Assembly: GCA_009363875.1 (NCBI GenBank)
Contig: CM018680.1
Location: forward strand, 121,097,027-121,161,026
Origin: Mikania micrantha
Lineage: Eukaryota > Streptophyta > Magnoliopsida > Asterales > Asteraceae
Length of the DNA stretch: 64,000 nucleotides
Direction: 5' to 3'
Both the position numbers and the translations under genes were made by a program. The notes under the pieces were generated by a model. The model was not told where the DNA came from and made no database searches. It saw nothing but the letters and a program-made list of their open reading frames with translations. Positions 17,351 to 29,300 of the stretch are shown one piece after another (positions within the stretch are counted from its first letter, which is position 1; the number at the start of each line of letters is the position of its first letter).

Positions 17351-18801
17351 TCATACAAAATGGTGAGTAGGATACTCGTGTTCATATGCATTGTAGTCAT
17401 AATACAATCTTTCTCCCTTTGATATATCCCTGTTAGCAACTAGCAGCACCCTGGCCTTCCCATCTACATCAAATCTCACACACTTCAAATTCTGCTTCTT
17501 TTTACCCTCCCTGTAGTAGACATAGAATTCAGTCGTTATGTAAAGGGACTATGGCAGCCATAAAAACTAGACTTGACTTGACTTACGGTGTATGATTATT
17601 AATGCCATTGATGAATCGAGCAATATTGCTGCGCTTGTCAGGACAAATGACCAGACTTTTTGAAGACTCAGCAGCACAAATAAGAGTCATTATACTATCT
17701 CCATCATCGTTTTCCCTGCTTTGTAAGTAATCAACATCTCCAACATACTCTGTGATGATTGTCAAGTCTTTAATAAGTTTATCAGCTTCTACAGTGAAAC
17801 TGGATAAAATATACAATAAAAAAAAAAAAGATTCTTTAAACTCATCTCATCGTCAAAAATAATAAATAAATAAATAAATAAAAATGATCCTTTAAACTGC
17901 ACTCACCCTTCAACAGGATCAAATACAACCATGAGAGGTGGGCATTCTCCTTTCTTCATCATACTCTTACATAAATTCAATGCCTCGGTATCTTCTCTTG
18001 ATAAAACCTGATCCATGATTCATTTAACTCTTTAATATGTGGTTTGTTTAAAATAGGAAAAGAAAATCCAGTACCTGCATTCCCCCCTTCTCATAAAGGG
18101 GACAATTTGCTGACTTGGGAGCCATGCCATTAATATATGTAAGATCATTACTGAAGTCAGCTCCTGTTGCTGTCAATGCTGTGGCTAGGGATGCCATTTG
18201 TTGTAATCTTCTTGCAGGGTCCTCACTTGGACAGTATGCCAAAAGCCTCCTTTTCTTCTTTGATGTCACCGCTAAGCTTCTTGTTCGTCGTCTTTTCTTA
18301 TGAATTTCTGCCGCTGCAAGTTCATAACAAACTGAAACCGTCATCAATCCAATAAAAAAATGGATGGATGGATGGATGAATAATCTCGCTTTTTATACCT
18401 TGGTAAACATTATCACTTGACCTTTGGATTCGGAAGAAATCAATGATTTTCGTTTGAACCAATGGAAATCCTGTGAGTAAACAACAACAAATAACAATGT
18501 TATTAAGTTCTGAACTGCAATTGATATCAACAGTTGGTGGATAATTAATTAGGGCAAAATGCAAGTAGCATACTTTTGATGGTGCTCCGATTGGACGAAC
18601 AAGAAGGACAAAACCATGAGGCGATGGGAACACACGGCAGGATAGGTCTGAGGCAAAACAAGTGAAACCCCGGTCACAATGGTCGCATAAAAGGAGCTCC
18701 GATCCAAAATCACCCGACCCGCATTCCTCGCATCTCGTATCGTCGTAGTTTTTCGAAGCTTGGGTCCTCCGTCGAGCAACAACTCTCGGCGCACAACCCA
18801 T
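17351..18801 (-). CDS. ATXR6: ATXR5/6-type histone H3K27 monomethyltransferase (PHD + SET), frameshifted in exon 1
   Basis: There are six exons with GT/AG borders: 18574-18801, 18399-18470, 18075-18313, 17907-18007, 17587-17799 and 17351-17510. Exon 1 encodes the start (MGCAPRVVARRRTQASK) and a PHD finger (CEECGSG, LLLCDHCDRGF). Exon 2 encodes QTKIIDFF, a PCNA-interacting box. Exons 3-6 encode the SET region (EDPARRLQQMASLATALTAT, NGMAPKSANC, YVGDVDYL, CPDKRSNIARFINGINNHTP, and the closing YYDYN motif). The family monomethylates H3K27 on replication-dependent H3.1 at replication forks, which silences heterochromatin. One base is missing directly after CDRGF (about 18665): exon 1 is 228 bp where phase requires 229, and the expected HLFC Cys/His ligands fall in another frame. 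All other phases fit a protein of about 337 residues, close to ATXR6. The short N-terminus favours ATXR6 over ATXR5. It is either a real null allele or a base-call error. Confidence 0.9.
17861..17884 (+). repeat. AAAT microsatellite in ATXR intron 4
   Basis: About five to six tandem AAAT units in the intron between exons 4 and 5. Confidence 0.8.
18360..18378 (+). repeat. GGAT microsatellite in ATXR intron 2
   Basis: Four to five tandem GGAT units within the intron between exons 2 and 3. Confidence 0.8.
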
Positions 18802-20325
18802 CTTCGTTTCGTTTCGTTTCGTTAGATAACAAACCAACCTTGTAACATATTTTGACCCAGGTTTATGTTCTATGTATACGTCGGTCGATCTGTGTAGACT
18901 TCGCGGGAAACCCAAACCAGTTGGCGCCCTAATTTAATTTAACCGGGAATAGACCCAATTTTATTAAAGAATAAACGTACCCTATCCACGTAATCTCAAT
19001 GTTATTTAATATTATAAAAAATAACAGCATATGACAATATTTTATACATTTAACTTTTAGATTAACATTTTATGATAGTTAATAGGTTATTGTTTTAACC
19101 AATGATTTTCATTGTGACATTTTTCTATACCCACACACTTATATAAGGCTTGTATCAACTGATAACCATATCTTAAAAAAAATAATTGTTAAACTCTATT
19201 TGGGACATTTGAAATTTATTATTCAAATCACAAATATTAATGTGAATCATATTTATTTTCAAGATTTCAGATGAAAGACCCATATAAGTTTTAAGAATAA
19301 TCTTTCAAAGATGGGGTTATCAGATGATACAATTCCTATATACATGTGTGTGTGATTCACATTAATATGTGTGTATTCTTGTTTAATAAACAACAAACTT
19401 TTGTTTGCATATACGTACGTAAATGCTATGATCAACTTCATTTTTTATCTATAAAGAATCTTATAAAACATATAAATGATAATACATATAATTTAATATT
19501 ACTTTTAAGTGCAATGAAACTACCTAGCACAACATCCGTGTCGTCGCTTTATAAATATAAGCTTTAGATTCTAATCACGTGTCACGTCATGGTCTTTAAT
19601 CTTATGAATCGATAATCATATGTTGTTCACTTGCATAAAAAGAAAGATTATTATGAACAAGAATGAGCTCATTTAACTTGTTTTATGTTAATCATGATAT
19701 GAAAAATAACAGGTGCATTTAATTTGTTTGATGTTAGGTGGGTATTGTTAAGTTCAACTTACATGCAGACAAACTATAATAAAGACTCACAAGCGAGAAT
19801 CCAGCAGACAATACTACAACTACTGTGGTTGCAAAACATTCGCCTTAATGTTTGAAGTTGTCAATGTGTCATGATAGCATGTAATTTCAAAACGTTCAAA
19901 AGAGCATTATAAACCCATTTTGTAAAATTAGTGGATCACCGACTATCATAGCCTCGTGCAACCATTTTAGGCAACGTTATTAGAATTACAACAATGGAGC
20001 TATAGGATCTCATGAAGGCACATAGATAACACAAAATATACAACACTTGGGCTACCCACCCGACATAAAACATGTTAAATAAAGTGTGCTCACTATTAGA
20101 GTTTCATTGACTCGTGAGATAAATCAAAGAATGAAATATTGAGGCTTGCTCAATCGGAGACTATCTCGTCATTTAGACCTAAAAATGAAACTCAAACGTA
20201 AAGTAACCTCATAATGAGATCTAACAGTATCATTGCCTATGTAAACGAAAACCATTATACATCTAAATCGCAAAAATATAAACAAACAAACATACCTAGT
20301 ATATTCCTACTGTTCACTTATAAAA
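18802..20325. other. ATXR 5' flank and AT-rich intergenic DNA
   Basis: The first ~100 bases include a GTTTC-repeat leader (about 18807-18822) that probably belongs to the 5' untranslated region and core promoter of the minus-strand ATXR gene. The rest is AT-rich. No ORF of note, RNA gene or recognisable element was seen. Confidence 0.5.
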
Positions 20326-21200
20326 CACTACTAGCATAACATAAAACACCACAGGGCATTTTATGGTGTTTTTTAATACAAAAAACACCATAAACACTTG
20401 AGTTTAAACCTGGTGTTTTTTAAGTTTCGTTTTATGGTATTATCGAATAAAATATATTGAAAAACACTATAAAACACATTTATGCTTGATTTTATGGTGT
20501 TTTTGCTTTATGGTGTTTTTACATAACGAAACTAAATGTTTTATGATGTTTTTGAGCACTAAACAAAATAATAACGCTTAATTTTGCACTTGGTGTTTTT
20601 AAACTACATAATTTTACACAGTGGCATAATTTTATGGCTTTTTTATGTGTATTTGCTGAATAAAAACACAGCATGTATTTTCAAGATAAACCACCATAAA
20701 ACATTGTTATTCGTAGAAGTGAACATAAGAAAAAACATATAGAAAAACACCATAAAGAATCGTTTTTCTTTTTTGTTTATTCATTAAAAAACACTATAAA
20801 ACAAGTAATTTTATGAACATAAAAAAAACCATAAAATGTTTAGTTTTCATGCACTTACGATAAAACACCAAATTTCGCAAAACACCGCGTTATTTACAAA
20901 ATAAAACGAACGTATGTAATCAACAACATGTACATTTGCTGAATGAAAACACCATATGTATTTTCAAGATAAAAACACCATAAAATATTGTTATCTGAGA
21001 AAAATTTAGAAGAGACATAAAATAAACACCATAAAAATTTGTTATCCTTTTTGTTTATTTAGTGAAAAATATCAAAGTGTTTTGAGCATTCAAAAAACAC
21101 CATAAAATGCTAAGTTTCATTAACCTACGAAAAAGCACCATAAACAACCAGTTTCTTAAAAATATTACAAAACGCCATAAAAACACTCAGTTGAATACAA
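20326..21200 (+). mobile_element. One end of a CACTA-like DNA transposon with subterminal repeats
   Basis: The segment begins with CACTACTAGCATAACATAAA, which fits the terminal inverted repeat style of plant CACTA (En/Spm) elements. It is followed by over 15 copies, in both orientations, of a subterminal word near AAAACACCATAAAA (reverse TTTTATGGTGTTTT). In this superfamily such repeats are the transposase binding sites. No transposase ORF and no matching opposite end (ending CTAGTAGTG) were found before the gypsy array starts at 21535 or in the last bases of the window. It is probably a truncated or disrupted end. Confidence 0.55.
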
Positions 21201-21534
21201 CACCCAAATTAATTGTTTTTTAATGTATCAATATTATACTCGTTGGAAAGATAGAAAAATTCTTGATATTATGGTGTAATATTTTTTATAAAATAATTAC
21301 GTATGAACAAGTTATGAGCTTTTGGAAAAAAAAGAAAAAAAGAGAAGTTATAAAAAGTCAACAATTGTTGCAATACCTATTATACCCTTCCAGCCATTTT
21401 AATTTCCTTTTAAAATCTCTTTTTGATGTGACACATTTATAGTCCTTCAAATCCAAGATCAATGATTGAAATTCCTTCTCACACTTTTTATGGTTTTATG
21501 ACTTTTTAGCCAAACCTTAATCTAGGATTGTAAA
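21201..21534. other. Unassigned AT-rich spacer before the gypsy array
   Basis: No ORF or repeat family recognised. The last bases (TAGGATTGTAAA) are the left flank of the LTR array; its last five bases (GTAAA) do not match the five bases on the far side of LTR5 (TTTGC). Confidence 0.4.
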
Positions 21535-24500
21535 TGTCACACCCCGGGCCGGCAGGAACGGATCGTGTTTTCCCGTCGGGCGGAATGTTCCCGGGGCGCG
21601 ATATCATTATGTTGATAATCAAATGATCAGATTGTTTACATAGCACATGAGATATAAATGAGAAATGCTAATCATGACATGAATTAGAATTACAAAGTTA
21701 AATTACATTGTACTTCATAATTTAACTAAGTAAATCTAATCAAAAAGAATCAATGAGTTCATATCTTGATCTGTACAAGATATACAAAAGTGATTCAAAG
21801 TTCTGTCATATCAAAATGTATGCAACCAAAAGAAAGCTATGTCTTCTATGAGCTCACTAGCTTAACACTTGCATATATTATCTACACATGTTCGTCACCT
21901 GAGAAAACATGTAATTTAAACAAGTCAACACTAGGTTGGTGAGTTCATAAGTAAGTAAGTTGAAAACCATTGAACTGATCATGCACACATTCACAATGTA
22001 TTAACTGTTGCTTGTATATTTGTTCACATGTTCACCCAATGGCCTCTCCTTAGTTATATGTACAAGTAGTATATTGCCTAGCTAAGTATGCTTATATATA
22101 GGGAATCACGAAAGGGTCAAGCCCAGACGCTATCCCACCACATACTTAACCAAACTCCACACCACTTGCGATACAACTAAAGATATCCACTTCCCAAATA
22201 TCCGGATTGTCCGTTGCGTCATCATATGTAGAATAATAATATAGTAAGAGGGGTTTAATTATCAAACCGAAGTATTGATAAACCCTCGTTGAATTAAGGA
22301 ATTTAGATTATTTAAATCTGGTCCTTATATTATTCTATTCCTTGTGAGGTTAACTTTTAAGTTACACTTTTAATTTAATTAAAAGTATTAGTTAACTGTT
22401 CATCATATGTCTCCAAATGTAGCGTATAGAATCCGAATGGAATCCATTTTAAATCCTCACGTAATCAGATTAAAATGCATTTCATTCTCTCCTATCCCGC
22501 CGTGTGATCCCAAAGTTTCCGTGTGGGATTGTATCATGTGATTAACAAAGTCGAATAAGAACTTGTCTTATTACGTTATGATAATCGGGTGTAAATGACA
22601 AGAATCCCATGAAGTTACGTTATCATGACCGTCATTCACTGTAAATGATAAGAATCGTCATTTACTGAATCCATGTGTTCCCAAAGTATCCGTGTGGGAA
22701 TGTCCTCGTGTGTTTAACAAAGTCGAATAAGAACTTGTCTTATTACATTATGTTAATTATGTGTAAATGATAAGAATCCCATGAAGTTACGTTATCATGA
22801 TCATCATTTACTGTAAATGATAAGAATCCCATGAAGTTACGTTATCATGATCATCATTTACTGTATCCATGTGATCCCAAAGTATCCGTGTGGGATTGTT
22901 CTCGTGTACTTAACAAAGTCGAATAAGAACTTGTCTTATTACATTATGTTAATTAGGTGTAAATGATAAGAATCCCATGAAGTTACGTTATCATGATCAT
23001 CATTTACTGTAAATGATAAAAATCCCATGAATTTACGTTATCATGATCATCATTTACTGAATCCATGTGTTCCCAAAGCCTCATTATGTAATTAAGTGTA
23101 AATTGATTAAGTAACTGATCATATGGAAATAACTAAGTGTTATAAGTTACAATCTTATAACTAAGTTATCATAATGTATTGATAATTAAGAAATTATCTT
23201 ATCATAATCATATGAGTTTCCCTGTTATCTCATAATCATACAAGCATGCATACAATGATATATGATAATAAGCAATTTAATATCATTTAATCAGAGTATA
23301 CTAACATGTTAAGTAAAACTTTTAAATAAATAAAAGTAAACATGTTTCTCAGCCCCGAGAGTTAAAATCAGTAAAGATTTAAAGTAAAAGGGGCATATGA
23401 ACTCACCTTGTAGTTGTTGTGTTTGACTTAGCTTAACAAGAATGTACGCGCTCTTGATTGTACTTGAGTGTATTTTCACGATCCTGTATTGATTTCACGA
23501 TGTTTATAACTTATTAGTATGAATTGTAGGGATTTTATGTGTATGTATGTGTTAGCCATAAACTTTGGCCAACACTTAAGGTCTTCGGTCTCTGTTGGCC
23601 CATCTCTAATTGTTATTGATTCTTGTAATCCATAGACTTTCTTTGATTTATTCTTGTCTTTCAAACTTGTATCAAAGCCCATTTGTAGTTTCATGAAGTC
23701 ATGTTATATGTTACAAGACCTTATTGCAAAAATTGTCGTTTTGATAGTAATCCCTTAGTTATCATACTTGTTATTGTTGAGTTAAAGAGTTACAATAGTT
23801 CTTTAGTCATGTGGGCCAACAATTTAAGTTGGGCCAATGATATTAGGTGTTGATTCATGAAGGCCTTGCCAAAAGTTACAAAAACTAATGTTCAAGTGGC
23901 ATTTTGGGCCTTGTTTTGGGCCTCCAAGGAATCTATTGGGCCCAAGGTGGGCCTTGGCAATATTTGTTGGGCCTAGAGTCATACAAGGCTGTTGGAATTG
24001 ATATTGGGCCAGAAATGGGTTGTTGACTAAGGGAATGACAAAATGGCTCCAAAGTGAGGACAAAGGCCTCAAAATGGGCCTTGAATCAGTTTTCTGTGGG
24101 CCTCGGGTAGATTTTGATGGGCCCCATGGGTTTTGTCTCGGGCCTTTGTCAAAAGAGTTCATGGGCCAAGTTGGGCCTGGATTAGATTGGCTGAAAACAT
24201 TGTGGGCCTTGAATTTGGGCTTTTGGCCAAAATGGTGGCCTTGGGCCAAAGGCAGTGGGCCTTGAGCCCTAAACCTTGGGCCTTGGGCTGTTCACCTCTT
24301 GTTGAACCTTCCTAGAGTCAATGGATCAATTTTAGAGGTATTGGGCCTGGGGAATGATGTGGGCCTACTGGTGGCCTAACTCATTATATGTGTGGGCCAA
24401 ACATGTAAGCATTGTGCAAGGTTAATGAGCTGAATGAGTGTTATCAGAGTTTGGCCTGCTTCATTGTTAATGGGCCTGCATAAATTGTTAATGGGCCTGC

Positions 24501-26247
24501 TGCTTTCTGATTGGGCCGAAAAGGGTGGCTAAAACAGTGGGCCGATTACAAGGGTGGCCCAAGTAGCTTGATGTTGGCCTTGAGTTGCAAAATAGGTCAA
24601 ATGACATACTATTGGGTTTAAGGGGGTGTGGGCCAACTAAACCCAAATTGGGCCTACTGTTGTTGGGCCTTATTATCTTTTTGGCAGCCCATTGAGACTA
24701 GTTGGACCTAGGAAAAACCGTTGGGCCCATGGTGCTGCTGATTGATTATCTAACCAAATGAAGGGTATTGAGATCCAGCAGCTTGGCCGAAGGTCTACCA
24801 TGGTGAATGAGGGTGAGGTTGTTGGACACATGGCTGTCGAATGTAGATTTGTGTATGGGTGGCGAATGAAGAGGAGGGGGCGTATGAGTTGTAACCTCCG
24901 AATGAAGGGGCTGGCGAATGAGCAGTGACCGAAGGAGGGTGATGATGGTCGAATGAAGAGGTTTGACCTGAGTAGGATGGGCGAATAACACAACCGGCGA
25001 ATGAAGTCACCCGGCCAAGGCCATTCGGCCTAAGTCTATTCGGCCATGGAGTCATTCGGGGGAGTTGTTGCCAGCCGCACCACCAGCACCCAACTCCTCG
25101 TTGGCCTGGTTCTGTGGTGGGTGTGTGCAGTAGCTTGGTTTTGAGGATGTAAGGTTCAAAGATGGAGGTGGTAGTCGGCTAGGTTAACAAACGAGCAAGA
25201 GTTTTTCAAAAACCCTAAAATTCGAAGTTTGCACTCTTGTTTACCTCGTTTTTGATGGTTTTCTCTCCCGATCTGCTGTACTTTCGTGTAGAGGGTGTCA
25301 AGGGCTTCAAGTAGGTTCAAGAATGGGGTGATTTGGTGAAGAAATGAAGAAGTTATGGAGGTTTGAAGTTGAGAAAACCCTAAAAATGGTGAAACCGGGA
25401 TTTTGGTTTAGGAGAGAGGTTGAGGGTGAAGAAATGAGAGAAAACTCTCATTCTTGAGTTTTTATACCCCGAGGGTGTTCGGGTTCGTTTTCGTTGCTCG
25501 GTTCGCGTTTTCGTTACGTTTCCGGAAAATTACGCGTAATTTAAATGGATTTAAATAAAAGGATTTAATTTAATTATTTTGATGAGTTTCAAAATTGTAA
25601 AATGTTATTTATTTGATTTTATTAAATTATTTTCGTTCGTGATGTGTTTTCGTTGTCGTTTCGTCAGATCGCGTAACCTTCGCGCGTAATTCGTTCGAAT
25701 CGTCACCCGAACAAATACGACGATAGTTTTGCTTTCTGACTTTTGTTTTCTACTTTTCAGTCATTATTTCAGAACTCTAAACTCACAGATATGTTTGTGT
25801 GAATCGTCACTCACGCAAACACACTGTCAGTTCGTCATTCTGAAATAACACTGTGTTATGTTTTAATTGTGTTTTCTCACTGTCGGACTCAACTATACAT
25901 CATGATTTCCCATTGTTTTTGTACTGACTTGTCGGTCATCTGATTCCTGTCATCTGTGGACATCAGATCGCAACCGATATGTTTCTGAATATCGTTTGAA
26001 TACCGTTGTTTCTCATGATTTGTTGTGTTAACTGTAATTAAGTTTTCACTTAATAAACACAACTAATGTTTCAAATGTACGTTGTACTTAATGTATTTAA
26101 GTTTATACGAAAATACGTACAACGATTTCTTGTATTTAGGATTCTGTTAATACAAGTACTGTTTAGACTTACGTATGCACACATAGAATAAGGTGAAAAT
26201 ACACATACCGTACGGACTTGCCGGACGATCTGGCACTTGCTGTTACA
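21535..26247 (-). repeat. LTR1, subtype A (3' LTR of copy 1)
   Basis: 4713 bp, starting TGTCACACCCCGGGCC on the + strand and ending CTTGCTGTTACA, so in element sense it runs TGTAACAG...GGTGTGACA with the usual TG...CA ends. The polypurine tract AACAAGGGGAGAC lies just inside (26248-26260). It contains internal tandem repeats (about 22490-23065), a dense cluster of TGGGCC words (about 23810-24670), and a cluster of CGAATG/CATTCGG words (about 24835-25055). Open frames within it are small and unconvincing. Confidence 0.9.
22490..23065 (+). repeat. ~190-bp tandem repeats inside LTR1
   Basis: Units begin near 22502, 22680, 22868 and 23059 with a (G)TGATCCCAAAGT or TGTTCCCAAAG word and contain GTCGAATAAGAACTTGTCTT and a palindromic core near TTATCATGATCATCATTTAC. 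The corresponding arrays are at about 32020-32590 (LTR2) and, as shorter ~140-150-bp units, 41540-41985, 50818-51263 and 60096-60541. Confidence 0.75.
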
Positions 26248-26301
26248 GTCTCCCCTTGTTAAAGAAATTTCGTCCCGAAATTTAAGCATCAAAGTCGGGC
26301 T

Positions 26302-29300
26302 TCAATTCTCGAACAGATGGGGATACTTTGCTTTCATGTTGTCCTCGCGTTCCCAGGTAAACTCTGGTCCACGCTTGGAGTTCCATCGAACCTTTACAAT
26401 AGGGATACGGCTTCGTTTCAGTCTCTTGACTTCACGTTCCATAATCTCTACAGGTTCTTCAATGAAATGTAGTTGTTCATCAATTTGCATCTCTTCCAAT
26501 GGTATGATCAATGTTTCATCTGCTAGACACCTCTTGAGATTTGATACATGAAACACATCGTGTACTCCACTGAGTTCATCAGGGAGTCTGAGTCTGTATG
26601 CCACAGGACCTATGCGTTGAGTAATCTCAAACGGTCCGACATACCGAGGTGCTAGTTTGCCTTTAGCCCCAAAACGAACTACGCCTTTCCATGGGGACAC
26701 TTTCAACATGACTCGGTCACCCACATCGAATTCTAAAGGCTTACGCCGTTTGTCTGCGTAACTCTTTTGGCGGCTACGTGTTGCTTGTAATCGTTGTTGT
26801 ATCTGGGCTATCTTATCAGTAGTTTCCTGAATAAGTTCAGGCCCAGTTATTCTGTTGTCTCCCACTTCGGTCCAGCAAATCGGAGACCGACATTTTCTAC
26901 CGTAGAGTGCTTCAAACGGAGCACATCCAATGCTGCTGTGGTAGCTATTATTGTAGGAGAACTCAATAAGTGGTAAATGTGTGTCCCAACTTCCACCGAA
27001 GTCTAGGATGCATGTTCTCAACATATCCTCTAGGGTTTGAATAGTACGCTCGCTTTGTCCATCCGTTTGTGGATGATAAGCAGTGCTCAAGTTAACACTT
27101 GTCCCTAAGGATTGTTGCAATGATTGCCAGAACCGCGAAGTGAATCGACTGTCCCGGTCTGAGATAATAGACAATGGCACACCATGCCTTACTACTATCT
27201 CATCAATGTATAGTCTTGCAAGTTTCTCCATCTTGTACGTTTCTCTGATCGGCAAGAAATGTGCGGACTTGGTCAATCTATCAATGATAACCCAAATCGA
27301 ATCGTGTCCGCTGGAAGTGCGGGGTAGCTTGGTAATGAAATCCATAGCTATTTGTTCCCACTTCCATTGTGGTATCTCTGGTTGCTCCAGCAAACCCGAA
27401 GGTTTCTGGTGTTCAGCTTTGACTTTGGCACAAGTGATACATTTGCCAACATAAGTGGCAATGTCTTTCTTCATGCCTGGCCACCAATAAAAGGACCTAA
27501 GATCTTGGTACATCTTATCAGCACCAGGATGAACTGAATAACGTGTCTTGTGTGCCTCGTCAAGTATGAGTGTTCGAAGTTCATCTAATGCTGGAATCCA
27601 AACACGATCCAGATAGTAGATAACTCCATCTTGCTTTGTCTTGAAATGTTTCTCGGCTCCACAATCGAGCTCGCATTTCAGATTGTCTCTTGCCACTGCC
27701 TGTTGTGCTTGTAAGATATGATCTCTCAAACTTGTTTGCACCGTCATGCCCATAGCGCGAACGCGTAAGGGTTTGACTCTTTCCTTCCGACTCAAAGCAT
27801 CTGCAACAACATTTGCTTTGCCCGGATGGTATTTGATCACACAATCGTAATCGTTCAGGAGTTCAACCCAACGTCTCTGTCTCATGTTAAGCTCCTTCTG
27901 ATCAAATATGTGCTGTAAACTCTTGTGATCTGTGAAGATAGTGCATTTGGTACCATAAAGGTAATGTCTCCAAATCTTTTGTGCAAAAACCACAGCTCCC
28001 AGTTCAAGATCATGCGTCGTGTAATTCTTCTCATGTATCTTCAGCTGTCGTGAGGCATAAGCAATGACCTTGTCTCGTTGCATCAAAACACATCCGAGTC
28101 CCTGATGGGAAGCATCACAGTAAACTACAAAGTCATCACTGCCTTCTGGGAGTGTTAGGATTGGAGCATTGCACAATCTTTGTTTCAGTGTCTGGAATGC
28201 CTCTTCTTGTTTATGAGTCCACACAAAAGGTTCAGACTTCTGTGTGAGTTTGGTGAGAGGCAAGGCTATCTTAGAGAAGTTCGAAATGAATCTCCTGTAA
28301 TAACCTGTCAATCCCAAGAATGATCGGATCTCCGTCGGTGTTGTAGGCACATCCCAGTTCTTGATTGCTTCTATCTTGGCAGGATCCACGTGAATACCAT
28401 CACTGTTAATCACGTGACCCAAAAACTGAACTTCCCTTAACCAAAATTCACATTTAGAGAATTTGGCATAGAGTTGTTATTCCTTCAGAAGCTCCAAAAC
28501 TGTCTTGAGGTGTTGCTCATGTTCCTTCTTGTTCTTTGAATAAATCAGTATATCATCAATAAAGACAATAACAAACTGATCTAGATACGGCTTGCACACC
28601 CGGTTCATCAAGTCCATGAATACAGCCGGTGCGTTCGTCAATCCGAATGGCATCACCATGAATTCGTAATGACCATATCGAGTACGAAAAGCCGTCTTGG
28701 GTATGTCTTCCTCTTGTATCCGGAGCTGATGATAACCTGATCTCAGGTCTATCTTTGAAAAATACTGTGCTCCCTGTAACTGATCAAACAAATCATCAAT
28801 CCTCGGTAACGGGTACCGATTCTTGATGGTGAGTTTGTTGAGCTCTCGATAATCAATGCACATTCTGAAAGTTCCATCCTTCTTTTTGACAAAAAGAACA
28901 GGAGCTCCCCACGGGGAAAAGCTCGGTCGGATGAATCCTTTATCGAGAAGTTCTTGCAACTGGTTAGACAACTCTTGCATCTCCGATGGTGCGAGTCTGT
29001 AGGGAGACTTGGCTACAGGAGTTGCTCCCGGAATCAAATCGATTCGGAACTGTACTGATCTCTCAGGTGGCAGTCCCGGTAAGTCATCCGGAAACACTTC
29101 TGCAAAATCTCTCACAACTGGCACATCTTGAATCTTGGTTGCTTTCTTGTCTTTCTGAATCACGTGAGCTAGAAATGCAACACATTGTTTCCGTAAGCAC
29201 TTGCGAGCTTTCATGCACGAAATTATCTTGACACTGCGTTTCGCTTGATCTCCACGAATCTCCAAGACTTCATTGTTCTCCATAGGAATACGTAATAGTT

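Noticed and set aside
18322..18915. An upstream ATG (18915) as the ATXR start
   Set aside because: The extra N-terminal residues resemble nothing in the family, while the ATG at 18801 gives the basic RRRTQAS-type start expected just ahead of the PHD finger.
22490..23065. Regularly repeated units considered as a CRISPR-like array
   Set aside because: The genome is plant, the units are about 190 bp and diverged with no short constant repeat plus unique spacer pattern, and the block sits inside an LTR.
28477..28479. The in-frame stop of gypsy copy 1 as a programmed gag/pol readthrough site
   Set aside because: It lies at the end of RT, not at a gag/pol or protease boundary, and the other copies have sense codons there.
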